This document shows, piece by piece, positions 1-7,756 of a stretch of DNA of 64,000 nt; positions within the stretch are counted from its first letter, which is position 1, and every line of letters starts with the position of its first letter. The DNA is taken from NCBI RefSeq assembly GCF_025061645.1, contig NZ_JANYMP010000016.1:1-64000 (forward strand), given 5' to 3'. The stretch comes from Umezawaea endophytica. GTDB lineage: Bacteria; Actinomycetota; Actinomycetes; Mycobacteriales; Pseudonocardiaceae. The position numbers and the translations under genes were made by a program. Below the pieces are notes generated by a model. It did not search any database and was not told where the DNA came from. It was given only the letters and a program-made list of their open reading frames with translations.

Positions 1-67
1 TCGGCCACCCCACCAACGGCACCCCGGCACCCCAATCGGACCCCGCTGGCACCCAACCGAACCCCCC

Positions 68-466
68 TCACCTCTCCTTCATCTTCACCAACGCCTCCAA
101 ATTCCCCTGAGACCCCTCATCCCCAAGCTCAGCACCCTTCCGATACCACCGCTCCGACTCCTCCTCATCCCCCATGAAGTCGTAGTAATCCCCCAATCCC
201 CCCATAGCCTCGGCATGCCCCAAATCAGCAGCCTTCCGATACCACTCAGCAGCCTCATCATGCTCATCGTGGTAATACAGAAACTGCCCAAAAGCCGTCA
301 TAGCCTCAACATCACCGGTCTCGGCTGCCCTACCGAACCACATCTCAGCCTCAGCCAACCGCTCATCATCTTCTTCATACTGCGGAATCAGCAGATCAGC
401 CAGATCGACCATCGCCCGAACATCCCCGGCCTCAGCAGCAGCACGCAACCCAGCTTCATCAGTCAC
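68..466 (-). CDS. Sel1-repeat (TPR-like) protein, 132 aa
   Basis: The product consists mostly of Sel1-type helix-turn-helix repeats. AEWYRKAADLGHAEAM and ERWYRKGAELGD are near-canonical units, preceded by more divergent units starting about residue 5. Sel1 repeats mediate protein-protein contacts; there is no catalytic domain, signal peptide or membrane segment. I chose the GTG at 464-466 because it overlaps the stop of the upstream oxidoreductase as GTGA, giving a product beginning VTDEAGLRAA. The longer in-frame extension to 673 is Gly-rich and lies inside the oxidoreductase gene, so it is rejected. The two genes should be translated together, so the repeat protein may partner the oxidoreductase, but this is inference. 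The coding strand is unusually G-rich. Confidence 0.8.
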   Translation of the reverse strand: MTDEAGLRAAAEAGDVRAMVDLADLLIPQYEEDDERLAEAEMWFGRAAETGDVEAMTAFGQFLYYHDEHDEAAEWYRKAADLGHAEAMGGLGDYYDFMGDEEESERWYRKGAELGDEGSQGNLEALVKMKER

Positions 467-1710
467 CCCACCATTCTGACCGATCCAAGATCCGCCAGCA
501 CAGCCTCCGCCGCCCGCCGCCCGGACACCAACGCCCCCTGGATCGAACTGGTGTCCCGATGATCCCCACACACGTACCGACGCCCCCCAACCCTCACCGG
601 CTTCCGAAACCCATGCGGCGCAGCCATCCCAGGCAACGCCCGAGGAATCGAGTACCGCCCCACCACCTCCCACCCCCCAGCGTCCACCCCGTACAACTTC
701 CCCACCTCAGCCCGCACATCAACCTCCCCCACAGACGCGTCCAACACAGACGCCTGCACCAACACCCCACCGCCAGATCCCGCCCCCGACCCCACCCCTG
801 AAATCACCTCCGAAATCACCGCCGTGTTCACCACCAACCCCCCATCCCCATCCACCACCAAAGACGGATCCCGCAACGGCGACTCCGACGGCCGGAAGTA
901 CCACGTGGTCACCCCCCTCCACACCGGCTCCCGCACCCCTGGCAACAACCGCGCAGCCACACTCCCATCGGTAGCGACCACGACGAAGTCAGCCGCCACC
1001 CTCTCCCCACCCTCCAGATCCACCCCGTCATCCCGCACCCCCACCACCTCAACCCCGCACCGCACAGCCCCATCAGGCAACCGAGCAGCCAACTGCCGAG
1101 GCAACTCCCCCATCCCCAAAGCGGGCAAAGCCGCACCCCCACGCGCAAAACACCGCCACACCAGATGGAAGAACCGCGAAGACGTACTCAACGACGACTC
1201 CAGGAACACCCCGGACAAAAACGGCCGCAACACAGCGTCAACAGCCCGATCCGACACCCCCCACCGCGCCAACTCCTCAGCGGTCGTCCGATCCACGGAC
1301 TCCACGATCCCCCGCCCAGACCCCACCCAGTCCCGAGCCGACAAAGCCCCCAACGCCAACAAATCCCGCACCCCCACCACCCGCTGCGCCAACACCCCCT
1401 GCCAGGCAGCCGCACCACCCCGCGGATCAGCCAGCAGATCGTGCCGACCCCCTTGGTGCACGAACGCCCCAGACCGAAACGGCCGAAGATCCAACGCGTC
1501 GAGGTCGAACCTCCGCACCACCTCCGGATAGGCGGGCAGCAGGATCTGGAACCCGCGATCCATCCGAACACCGTCCACGACGTCCGTCCGCACCCGCCCA
1601 CCGACGTCGTCACCGGCCTCCAGCACCGACACCGACACCCCGTTGCGGGACAACACCTCCGCGGCGCTGAGACCGGCCAACCCCGCACCCACGACCACGA
1701 CTCGCACCAT
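463..1710 (-). CDS. FAD-dependent amine oxidase / protoporphyrinogen-oxidase-like oxidoreductase
   Basis: This 415-aa protein opens with a Rossmann dinucleotide motif, VVVVGAGLAGLSAAEVL, followed by the acidic ribose-binding strand end VLEAGDDVGGRVRTD. That is the standard start of the flavin amine oxidase / phytoene desaturase / PPOX superfamily. The C-terminal region contains YVCGDHRDTSSIQGALVSG, matching the usual closing FAD contact. The length is normal for the family. The substrate cannot be read from the sequence. The ATG at 1710 lies 43 bases from the preceding gene, and its stop overlaps the start of the Sel1 gene. The gene is rich in GGG/GTG codons, giving a C-rich top strand that ends sharply near position 1740. 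Confidence 0.85.
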   Translation of the reverse strand: MVRVVVVGAGLAGLSAAEVLSRNGVSVSVLEAGDDVGGRVRTDVVDGVRMDRGFQILLPAYPEVVRRFDLDALDLRPFRSGAFVHQGGRHDLLADPRGGAAAWQGVLAQRVVGVRDLLALGALSARDWVGSGRGIVESVDRTTAEELARWGVSDRAVDAVLRPFLSGVFLESSLSTSSRFFHLVWRCFARGGAALPALGMGELPRQLAARLPDGAVRCGVEVVGVRDDGVDLEGGERVAADFVVVATDGSVAARLLPGVREPVWRGVTTWYFRPSESPLRDPSLVVDGDGGLVVNTAVISEVISGVGSGAGSGGGVLVQASVLDASVGEVDVRAEVGKLYGVDAGGWEVVGRYSIPRALPGMAAPHGFRKPVRVGGRRYVCGDHRDTSSIQGALVSGRRAAEAVLADLGSVRMVG

Positions 1711-1753
1711 GGGCCGACGCTAACCGCCCCTCACCACCCCCGCACGACGACGA

Positions 1754-2788
1754 TCACCCGGCCAGGGCGGCACGCAGCGCACGCACGTCGTGACCCGCGC
1801 CCGCCAGCAGCGGACCGATCTCGTCCAGCAGGGTCACCACGAGGTCGCCGGTGCCCACCGCCTCCGACCCCCGGTCGGCCACCCGCAGCCGAGCGGCGGT
1901 CAAGCTCCGCCGGGCCTGCTCCCCCAGCGGCACGGACTCCCCCAGCGGCACGGCCGGAACCCGCACCACGGGCAGCAGACCGGGCAGGTCGACCCCGTGG
2001 GCCTTCAGCACCTCCGCCGCCACGCGGTCCGGCAGGCGATCACCGGACCACTCGACGAGCCCGTCCAGCGACAGCACCCCCAGCAGCAGGTCGACGGGCT
2101 CCACCTCCGCGCCACCGCGTCGAACGGCCTGCCGCGTGGCCTCGGCGACGACCCCCATCAGGACCGGCGACCCGAAGCCCGAGGACAGCCAGCGCATCCA
2201 GAACCTCGTGCGGCCACCGAACACGCCGGACTTGCGCAGCAGGGCGACGGACGGGTGCGCCGCGGGTTCCTCCCGTGCCGGGTCGACGGCCGCGGCCACC
2301 GCGTCGCGGTCGATCCGCCGCAACCGCAGCGCGTCCACCGCGCGGCTCCCCCGCAGGTCCAGCAGGCCGAGCAGGAGGTGCGACGGCAGGACGGGGGCCG
2401 GTCCGGCGTGCACCAGCGCCCCGCGCAGGCACGCCCGCAACGCGGGAGTGGCGGGCGGCGGCTCGCCGGGGATCCGGCCGCGCTTCCGGGTGCAGAAGTG
2501 GGCCTCGCGGAGCGCCGCGGTGACCATCGCGTCGGCCTCCACGTCCGGCGACGCGGTCTCGTCGTCCTCGCTCACCCAGTGCGGCGGGTCCAGCGAGGCG
2601 ATGACCCCCATCAGCCTCCCCGCGTCGCGCGCACCGGGCGCGAGAGCCCGAGCGGTGGGCGTCCCGGCGTCCAGCATGGCGAACAGCAGGTGTTCGGTGC
2701 CGGTCGCCCCGTGGTCGAGCCGTGCCGCGCGGGACTGGGCGCGGGACAGGAGCTTGATCGCGTCGGTGGTGTGCTCGCCTGGGTGCAT
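1754..2788 (-). CDS. Clp N-terminal domain protein without ATPase
   Basis: The 344-aa product starts with a ClpC/ClpA-type N-domain: TTDAIKLLSRAQSRAARLDH followed by GTEHLLFAMLD. Similar units recur further along (ALREAHFCTRKRG, LPSHLLLGLLDL; EQARRSLTAARLRVADRG, VGTGDLVVTLLDE). It is therefore a tandem array of Clp-N-like helical repeats. No Walker A/B AAA+ module is present, whereas ClpC is over 800 aa. Clp-N domains bind substrates and adaptors. Stand-alone versions are common in actinomycetes and have no fixed assigned role. The ATG at 2788 is preceded by GAGG. It is transcribed divergently from the sensor kinase at 2930, with the twin palindromes lying between them. Confidence 0.8.
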   Translation of the reverse strand: MHPGEHTTDAIKLLSRAQSRAARLDHGATGTEHLLFAMLDAGTPTARALAPGARDAGRLMGVIASLDPPHWVSEDDETASPDVEADAMVTAALREAHFCTRKRGRIPGEPPPATPALRACLRGALVHAGPAPVLPSHLLLGLLDLRGSRAVDALRLRRIDRDAVAAAVDPAREEPAAHPSVALLRKSGVFGGRTRFWMRWLSSGFGSPVLMGVVAEATRQAVRRGGAEVEPVDLLLGVLSLDGLVEWSGDRLPDRVAAEVLKAHGVDLPGLLPVVRVPAVPLGESVPLGEQARRSLTAARLRVADRGSEAVGTGDLVVTLLDEIGPLLAGAGHDVRALRAALAG

Positions 2789-2845
2789 GACCTCACGGTA
2801 GGAATCGCCGGGGTGCCACCACGTCCGCCGTTAGACCGCCCTTCA

Positions 2846-2880
2846 TGGCCGATCGGCCACCGCGGACGGCCGATCGGCCA
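2846..2880. promoter_or_regulatory. Twin palindromic operator candidate
   Basis: Two near-identical palindromes stand side by side: TGGCCGATCGGCCA at 2846-2859 and GGCCGATCGGCC at 2868-2879. Their centres are 21 bases apart, exactly two helical turns. They lie in the divergent gap between the Clp-N gene (start 2788) and the kinase gene (start 2930). The geometry fits cooperative binding of a dimeric regulator on one DNA face. The adjacent NarL-type response regulator is the obvious candidate binder, but that assignment is inferred. Confidence 0.5.
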
Positions 2881-2929
2881 GGCCCCGCCGTGCGAGGATC
2901 GACGTCCGGCGAGCGTTCGTGGAGGACTG

Positions 2930-4237
2930 GTGCGGCAGAACCCGCCGTGGTGGATCGGGTGGCGCGAAACGGCGTTGGTGGTGGGTGTCCTCGCCGTCGG
3001 CGCGGTTCCGGGGATCTTCGGCGAACTCGTGCCGCTGTGGACGGTCGTGATCCTGGCCGTCGTCGGCAGCGCGCTCGTGGTGCTGCGCACCCGCTGGCCG
3101 CTGGCGTGCCTGCTGGGCACGATCCCGCTGTACGCGCTGCCGACGCTGGTCCCGATGCTGTGCACGGCCGTCATCGCGTTCACGGCGGGCAGGCGGTCAC
3201 GGCCCCTGTGGCGGTTCTGGCTGGCCGTGGCGGCCACCGGGGCGGCCGGGCTGTCGCTGTCGCTGCTCACCGAGGAGGAGCGCACCGGCGAGCTGCTCGC
3301 GGTCGCCGTGGGGTCCTTCGTGTTCCTGATCGGCATCCCGGCGCTGGCGGGCACGCTCCTGGGGTACCGGCGGCCGATGGTCCGGCTGCTCAAGGAGCGC
3401 AACGAGTACCTGGAACGCGCGCGGGAGCTGACCGCCGCGCAGGCTCGGGTGGACGAGCGGACGCGCATCGCGGGCGAGATGCACGACCTGCTGGGCCACC
3501 GGCTCAGCCTGATCTCGATGCACGCGGGCGCGCTCGAACTCGGCACCGCCGACGCGTCGCCGAAGATCAGCGGGCAGGCCGTCCTGCTGCGGACCACCGC
3601 CGCCACGGCGCTGGCGGAGCTGCGGCAGATCCTGACCGTGCTGGGCGTGTCGTCGGACGGGCTGGACGAGCACACCGGCACCCGCGCCGACCTGACCGAG
3701 CTGGTGCAGGAGTCTCGGCACGCCGGGGTGGACGTGGACCTCGTGTGGTCGGGCGGCGACTTGGACGACGTGGACGCGCGGACCCGCTACGCGGTGCACC
3801 GAGCCGTGCGCGAAGGCCTGACGAACGTCCACCGGCACGCGCCGACCGCGCGGGCGACCGTCGAGGTGCGGCGCACGCCGGACCGGGTGCTGGCGACCGT
3901 CGTGAACACCCCGGAGACGGAGGCCCGGCGCACCCCGCCGGGCTCCCGCCGCGGGCTCGCGGGCGTGGAGGAGCGGTCGACGCTGCTGGGCGGCTCGTTC
4001 TCCGCCCGCGCCATGCCCGACCGGGGGTTTCGCCTGGCCGTGGAGCTGCCGGTGCGGCCCGCCGGGCAGGCGCCGGACGACGTGGTGCCGGTGCTGGGCG
4101 CCGAACCCCCGGAGGTCATCACCGCGCAGGTGCTCACCATGCCCCGGCTGATCGGCACGGGCTGCCTGGCGGTGCTGCTCGCCTCCCCGTTCGTGATCGC
4201 TCTGGTGGGAGTGGTGATCTCGCTCGTCGTAAGGTGA
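2930..4237 (+). CDS. Sensor histidine kinase, NarL-partner (HisKA_3) class
   Basis: The 435-aa product has about four N-terminal hydrophobic helices (residues 10-140). A dimerisation/phosphoacceptor helix follows with ERTRIAGEMHDLLGHRLSLI, where His in MHD is the likely phosphorylation site. The HATPase module has N-box REGLTNVHRHA and G-box RRGLAGVEERSTLLGG. I chose GTG at 2930 because GGAGG at 2921-2925 precedes it and the product starts VRQNPPWWIG; the longer in-frame ORF reaching left to 1790 runs through the opposite-strand Clp-N gene. An unusual feature is a further hydrophobic segment after the kinase core, at the extreme C-terminus (LAVLLASPFVIALVGVVISL). The gene ends 4 bases before the response-regulator start, so the two form an operon. 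Confidence 0.9.
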   Translation: MRQNPPWWIGWRETALVVGVLAVGAVPGIFGELVPLWTVVILAVVGSALVVLRTRWPLACLLGTIPLYALPTLVPMLCTAVIAFTAGRRSRPLWRFWLAVAATGAAGLSLSLLTEEERTGELLAVAVGSFVFLIGIPALAGTLLGYRRPMVRLLKERNEYLERARELTAAQARVDERTRIAGEMHDLLGHRLSLISMHAGALELGTADASPKISGQAVLLRTTAATALAELRQILTVLGVSSDGLDEHTGTRADLTELVQESRHAGVDVDLVWSGGDLDDVDARTRYAVHRAVREGLTNVHRHAPTARATVEVRRTPDRVLATVVNTPETEARRTPPGSRRGLAGVEERSTLLGGSFSARAMPDRGFRLAVELPVRPAGQAPDDVVPVLGAEPPEVITAQVLTMPRLIGTGCLAVLLASPFVIALVGVVISLVVR

Positions 4238-4241
4238 CGCG

Positions 4242-4883
4242 GTGATCCGACTGCTCATCGCCGACGACGAGGCGCTGATGCGCGCGGGCATCTCGATGAT
4301 CGTGGAGCACGCGCCCGACATCGAGGTCGTCGCCGAGGTCGCGGACGGGCGCGCCGCCGTGGCGGGCTGCCGCGAGCACCGGGTCGACGTGGCGCTGCTG
4401 GACATCCGGATGCCCGGCGGCGACGGGCTGACCGCGGCGGCGGACATCGCCCGGCACCACCCGGCGACGAACGTGGTGGTGCTGACGACGTTCGGCGAGG
4501 ACCGCTACGTCGCCGAGGCGCTCAGGGCCGGTGCCGTCGGGTTCCTGCTCAAGGACACCGGCCCGGCCGACCTGATCCAGGCCATCCGGGTCGCCGCGCG
4601 CGGTGAGTCCGTGCTCGCGCCGACGATCGTCCGCAGGCTCGTCGACCGCTACCTGGCCCCGGACACCGCCGAGATCGCCGGGAAGCGGCTGGAGGGGCTC
4701 ACCGACACCGAGCGGGACGTGCTGCGCGCGGTCGCCACCGGCGCGTCCAACGCGGAGATCGCCGCCGCGCTGTTCATGGCGGCGGGCACGGTGAAGGCCC
4801 ACATCAGCCGCATCCTCACCAAGCTCGACTGCGCGAACCGCGTCCAGGCCGCGATCCTCGCCCACGAGGCCGGGCTGCGCTAG
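4242..4883 (+). CDS. NarL/FixJ-family response regulator
   Basis: The 213-aa product has an N-terminal receiver domain. It shows the acidic pair near the start (IADDEALM), the phosphoacceptor Asp in VALLDIRMPGGDG (about residue 52) and the conserved Lys in FLLKDTGPADLI. The C-terminal LuxR-type helix-turn-helix starts LTDTERDVLRAVATGASNAE and contains GTVKAHISRILTKL. The GTG start lies 4 bases after the kinase stop. It is the cognate regulator of that kinase and may bind the palindromes at 2846-2880. Its TAG stop overlaps the stop of the convergent acetyltransferase gene in the shared bases CTAG (4880-4883). Confidence 0.93.
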   Translation: MIRLLIADDEALMRAGISMIVEHAPDIEVVAEVADGRAAVAGCREHRVDVALLDIRMPGGDGLTAAADIARHHPATNVVVLTTFGEDRYVAEALRAGAVGFLLKDTGPADLIQAIRVAARGESVLAPTIVRRLVDRYLAPDTAEIAGKRLEGLTDTERDVLRAVATGASNAEIAAALFMAAGTVKAHISRILTKLDCANRVQAAILAHEAGLR

Positions 4884-6088
4884 AAGTACGTGCCGGACCA
4901 GGGTGCGCGCCCGGTCGCGAACAGCGCGTCCGCGCGGGCGAGCGCCGCGCCGTCGACCACGTCCACGCGACCGGCCTGGGCCAGCTCGGTGAACGACACG
5001 TCCCCGAGGTAGGTCGCGGCCAGCAGGTCCACGTCCAGGACCAGGTCGGCCGCCGCGGTCGTGCGCTCGACGCCGTCCGGCGTGATCCGGTAGGAGCCGT
5101 CGTTGTCCGGCAGGTACCGGTCGCGGACCTGGAGCACCACGGGCTCGGCCGCGGCGTACCGGCGGGCCGCCAGCGCGGCGGGCACGTCGAGCAGCCGCAG
5201 CCACGTCTCGTCCTCGACGTCGGTCACCTTGACCACGCGCCGGTCCGCGACCAGCCACTCGAGGGGCTCGTCCAGCGGCCTCAGCTCGCCGATGACCTCG
5301 TCCACGACGTCGACCCGGAACACGAAGCGCCACAGCTCCGCCCACACCTCGGGGGTGGTGGCGACGAGGTCCTCGACGGTGAGCACGGACTTGCCGTGCG
5401 GTTCCTCCATGCCGCCCTTGACGACGTACACGACGAACCCGTCGTCGCCGTCCGCGCCGCTGTGCACGGCCATCCGGGCGTTGTCGTACCGCAGCCCCCG
5501 GTCCAGGTTCATCAGCCACCACGCGGGCCAGCGGGACGTCATGCCCGGCCGCGACAGGCCGGCCTTGGCGTACACCTCGGGTGCCACCGCCGTCGCGGTG
5601 TCCAGGTCCACCAGGCGGATCCGACCGCCCGTGCCGTCCGACGGCGCCAGCGCGACGCGGTGCCGGTCGACCTTGAGCTGCCTGCCGCGCGACGCGACGC
5701 CGTACCCGAACCGCCCGTAGATCACGGCCTCCGAGGCGCGCAGGACCGACACGACCTCACCCGCCTCGCGACAGCTCTGGAACTGCCTGCGCATCAGGGC
5801 GCTGAGCACGCCCCGGCGCGTCCAGTCCGCGCGCACGCCGACCCGGCTCACCGCCGCCGCAGGCACCTCGGCCCCACCGGGCACGGCCAGCAGCGCGGGC
5901 CACGACTGGGCGGTGCCGACCATCTCGTCGCCCTGGAAGGCCCCGAACGCCCGACCGGGGTCGTACGAGGCCTTGATCTGCTCCCACCGCTCGTCCGTGG
6001 CGGGGCCGCTGTGCAGCGCACCGCGGAACAGCGTGTGCGCCGCGCGGAAGTTCGACTCGTCGAGGACGCGGATCTCATGGTCGGCCAC
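4880..6088 (-). CDS. Eis-family GNAT N-acetyltransferase
   Basis: The product is 402 aa, the same length as Mycobacterium tuberculosis Eis, and ends in Phe (APWSGTYF). In Eis the C-terminal Phe carboxylate acts as the catalytic base. The acetyl-CoA loop VSRVGVRADWTRRGVLSALM and a Tyr in VIYGRFGYGVASR near residue 126 match the family. Domain order is GNAT, second GNAT-like, then an SCP2-like C-terminal domain. Eis enzymes acetylate amines at several positions, including aminoglycosides; the natural substrate here is unknown. It is convergent with the response regulator and shares a stop overlap with it. A tenfold helical (hexameric) assembly cannot be read from sequence. Confidence 0.88.
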   Translation of the reverse strand: MADHEIRVLDESNFRAAHTLFRGALHSGPATDERWEQIKASYDPGRAFGAFQGDEMVGTAQSWPALLAVPGGAEVPAAAVSRVGVRADWTRRGVLSALMRRQFQSCREAGEVVSVLRASEAVIYGRFGYGVASRGRQLKVDRHRVALAPSDGTGGRIRLVDLDTATAVAPEVYAKAGLSRPGMTSRWPAWWLMNLDRGLRYDNARMAVHSGADGDDGFVVYVVKGGMEEPHGKSVLTVEDLVATTPEVWAELWRFVFRVDVVDEVIGELRPLDEPLEWLVADRRVVKVTDVEDETWLRLLDVPAALAARRYAAAEPVVLQVRDRYLPDNDGSYRITPDGVERTTAAADLVLDVDLLAATYLGDVSFTELAQAGRVDVVDGAALARADALFATGRAPWSGTYF

Positions 6089-6142
6089 ACCGGCGATCCT
6101 GCCTGGTGGTTCGCGTGATCGCGACCGAGTATTCGAGGCGGA

Positions 6143-6173
6143 AGGGCCACCGGAGCATCGCCCCGGTGGCCCT
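6143..6173. terminator. Stem-loop terminator
   Basis: An 11-bp perfect stem (AGGGCCACCGG at 6143-6153 with its complement at 6163-6173) closes a 9-base loop. It lies 19 bases past the stop of the minus-strand DUF4333 gene and before the start of the Eis gene. There is no U-tract, as is usual for actinobacterial terminators. Confidence 0.6.
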
Positions 6174-6191
6174 CGTCACGCTGTCAGTGGG

Positions 6192-7061
6192 TCAGCCGGT
6201 CGGCTGGCCGACCTCGTACTCGCCGTCAGCGGTCTTGACCGTGACCTTGACCTTCTTCTCGTTCCCGCCGACCTGCACGGTGCAGGTGAACGTCGCACCC
6301 ACCTTCACCTGGTTCTCGCCGGTGCAGGTCGCGCTCTCGACGTCCGGGATCTTGTACTCGTCCTTCAGGATCGTGACGACACCCTTCTGCACCTCGGCGT
6401 TGTCGAACACCTTGGTGACGAAGAAGCCCGGCGCCACGAACCCGGTGATGCCGACCGCCGCCGCCACGAGCACGACCAGCGCCACCACGACCCACAGGAC
6501 CGCGCCCGACTTCTTGGGCTGCTGGCCGTACGGGTCCGCCTGGCCGTACGGGTTCTGCTGCTGGCCGTAGGGGTTCTGCTGCCCGTACGGGTTCTGCTGC
6601 TGGCCGTACTGACCGCCCTGCGGCGGCGTGCCGTACGGGTTCTGCTGCTGCCCGAACTGCTGGCCCTGCTGGGGCATGCCGTACGGGTTGCTCTGCACCT
6701 GCTGGGTCGGGTCGTACCCGCCTTGTGGCTGCTGCGGCGCCGCGTACGGGTTCTGCACCTGCTGGGTCGGGTCGTAACCACCCTGCGGCTGCTGCGGCGC
6801 CGCGTACGGATTCGGCTGCTGCTGCGCGCTGGGGTCGTAGTTGCCCTGCGGGTGCATCTGAGTGGCTTGCTCGTGCGGAGGCAACTGCCCCCACTGCGGC
6901 TGCTGCTGGCTCGGGTCGGGCTGCCCGTAGGGGTTCTGAGCGGGGAACCCGCCCGACGGAGTCCCGGAGTACCCACCACCCTGCTGCTGCGGGGGCTGCT
7001 GGCCCCACTGCGGCTGCTGCTGCGGGTCGTTCCCTCCGGACGGTCCGTACGGACTGGTCAT
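6192..7061 (-). CDS. Pro/Gln-rich DUF4333 membrane protein
   Basis: The 289-aa product has three parts. Residues 1-180 are a low-complexity Pro/Gln/Gly/Tyr tail with many NPYG and QQPQ units. One transmembrane helix follows (VLWVVVALVVLVAAAVGITG). The C-terminal extracytoplasmic domain of about 80 residues is DUF4333-like, with paired cysteines in VESATCTGENQVKVG and TFTCTVQVGG. Such proteins are common in actinobacteria and have no defined activity. I chose ATG at 7061 because GGAGG stands 6 bases upstream; the longer start at 7091 lacks this support. Orientation is likely N-in, C-out. It is a single-gene unit, followed by the stem-loop at 6143-6173. Confidence 0.85.
   Translation of the reverse strand: MTSPYGPSGGNDPQQQPQWGQQPPQQQGGGYSGTPSGGFPAQNPYGQPDPSQQQPQWGQLPPHEQATQMHPQGNYDPSAQQQPNPYAAPQQPQGGYDPTQQVQNPYAAPQQPQGGYDPTQQVQSNPYGMPQQGQQFGQQQNPYGTPPQGGQYGQQQNPYGQQNPYGQQQNPYGQADPYGQQPKKSGAVLWVVVALVVLVAAAVGITGFVAPGFFVTKVFDNAEVQKGVVTILKDEYKIPDVESATCTGENQVKVGATFTCTVQVGGNEKKVKVTVKTADGEYEVGQPTG
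6525..6925. repeat. Degenerate tandem repeats encoding NPYG/QQ units
   Basis: Within the DUF4333 gene the DNA repeats short blocks such as CCGTACGGGTTCTGCTGCTG. They encode QQNPYG-type units in the disordered N-terminal tail. Two longer blocks, both encoding QNPYAAPQQPQGGYDPTQQV-like segments, are near-identical in tandem around 6690-6800. Such repeats tend to change copy number by slippage. Confidence 0.7.
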
Positions 7062-7756
7062 GCTCGGCCTCCGGAGATCGGTTTCACGCACACGCGTGAC
7101 GCGCTACAGGTAACGGGCGCGATCAAACCACAGGACAAGCCCTCAGACCCATCCGCCCCGCCAAGCTTGCCCAGACCGTGGCCGAGACAACCACCACACG
7201 GCCGCAACCACTCCAACCACCGGTCCACCAACCCTGACGAAACCACCACCGCGCCCGCAGACAACGAGTGCCCACCCATTCGACCACCGACTGCCCACAG
7301 ACGCCAGACCAGACCCAACAGGCTGCCCTGTTCGGTGGCAGCCAGCCCAGCGAGCCACAAACCACCACGACCACCACAAAACCAACCCACCACCGCCCCC
7401 ACAGGCACCCCCACACCCGCCCCCCAACGAGCAGCCCCAACACCCGCCCATCCCCAACAGGCAGCCAACACCCGCCCATCCTCAACGAGCAGTCCCCAAC
7501 CACCACCAAACGCGACGGCCCCACCCAACCGTGGCCGATTTGACTTGGGGTTTTGCCCCTTAAAATTGAAGATCGGGTAGGTCTTCAACCTGCCCTTTTA
7601 GCCCGATCAAAGGGGCAAAAGAGGGGTCCCCAAGTCAAATCGGCCACACCACCACCCAAGCCGCGCCCCCACCCGACCACGCCGAACCCGCAGCCCAAAC
7701 CGGACCCACACCAAACCCGCAGCCACCCGGACCCGCAGCCACCCGCACCCCACGAC
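7062..7756. other. Gene-poor gap with long hairpin; strongly strand-asymmetric
   Basis: Between the DUF4333 gene and the helicase gene I see no convincing coding region. From about 7130 to 7530 the top strand is C/A-rich and almost G-depleted, with long CCACCA-type runs. Reading frames on the bottom strand are Gly/Trp/Val-rich low complexity. The only structured element is the hairpin at 7531-7647. The C-rich skew carries on into the 3' part of the helicase gene to about 8230. Confidence 0.6.
7531..7647. repeat. 117-base long inverted repeat (hairpin / MITE-like)
   Basis: Outer arms of 20 bases are perfect complements: GTGGCCGATTTGACTTGGGG at 7531-7550 against 7628-7647. They are followed at once by a second perfect 10-base pair, TTTTGCCCCT at 7551-7560 against 7611-7620, offset by a 7-base bulge (7621-7627). 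The centre holds further complementary pairs (GATCGGG with CCCGATC; TTGAAGA with TCTTCAA). The element is clearly more AT-rich than its surroundings. It lies 110 bases past the helicase stop, so it could be a terminator, but its size and composition also suit a small non-autonomous mobile element or extragenic palindrome. Confidence 0.75.

Noticed and set aside
1165-2523. 452-codon plus-strand ORF across the oxidoreductase and Clp-N genes
   Set aside because: It spans two minus-strand genes and their gap and is Pro/Arg/His-rich throughout; not protein-like.
7058-7588. 176-codon minus-strand ORF over the gene-poor gap
   Set aside because: Gly/Trp/Val low complexity produced by the C-rich top strand, overlapping the long hairpin; no fold or ribosome site.
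7531-7647. Reading the hairpin as a riboswitch
   Set aside because: It lies downstream of the helicase gene and far from any start codon on either strand, and its pairing is a simple long stem rather than a known aptamer fold.
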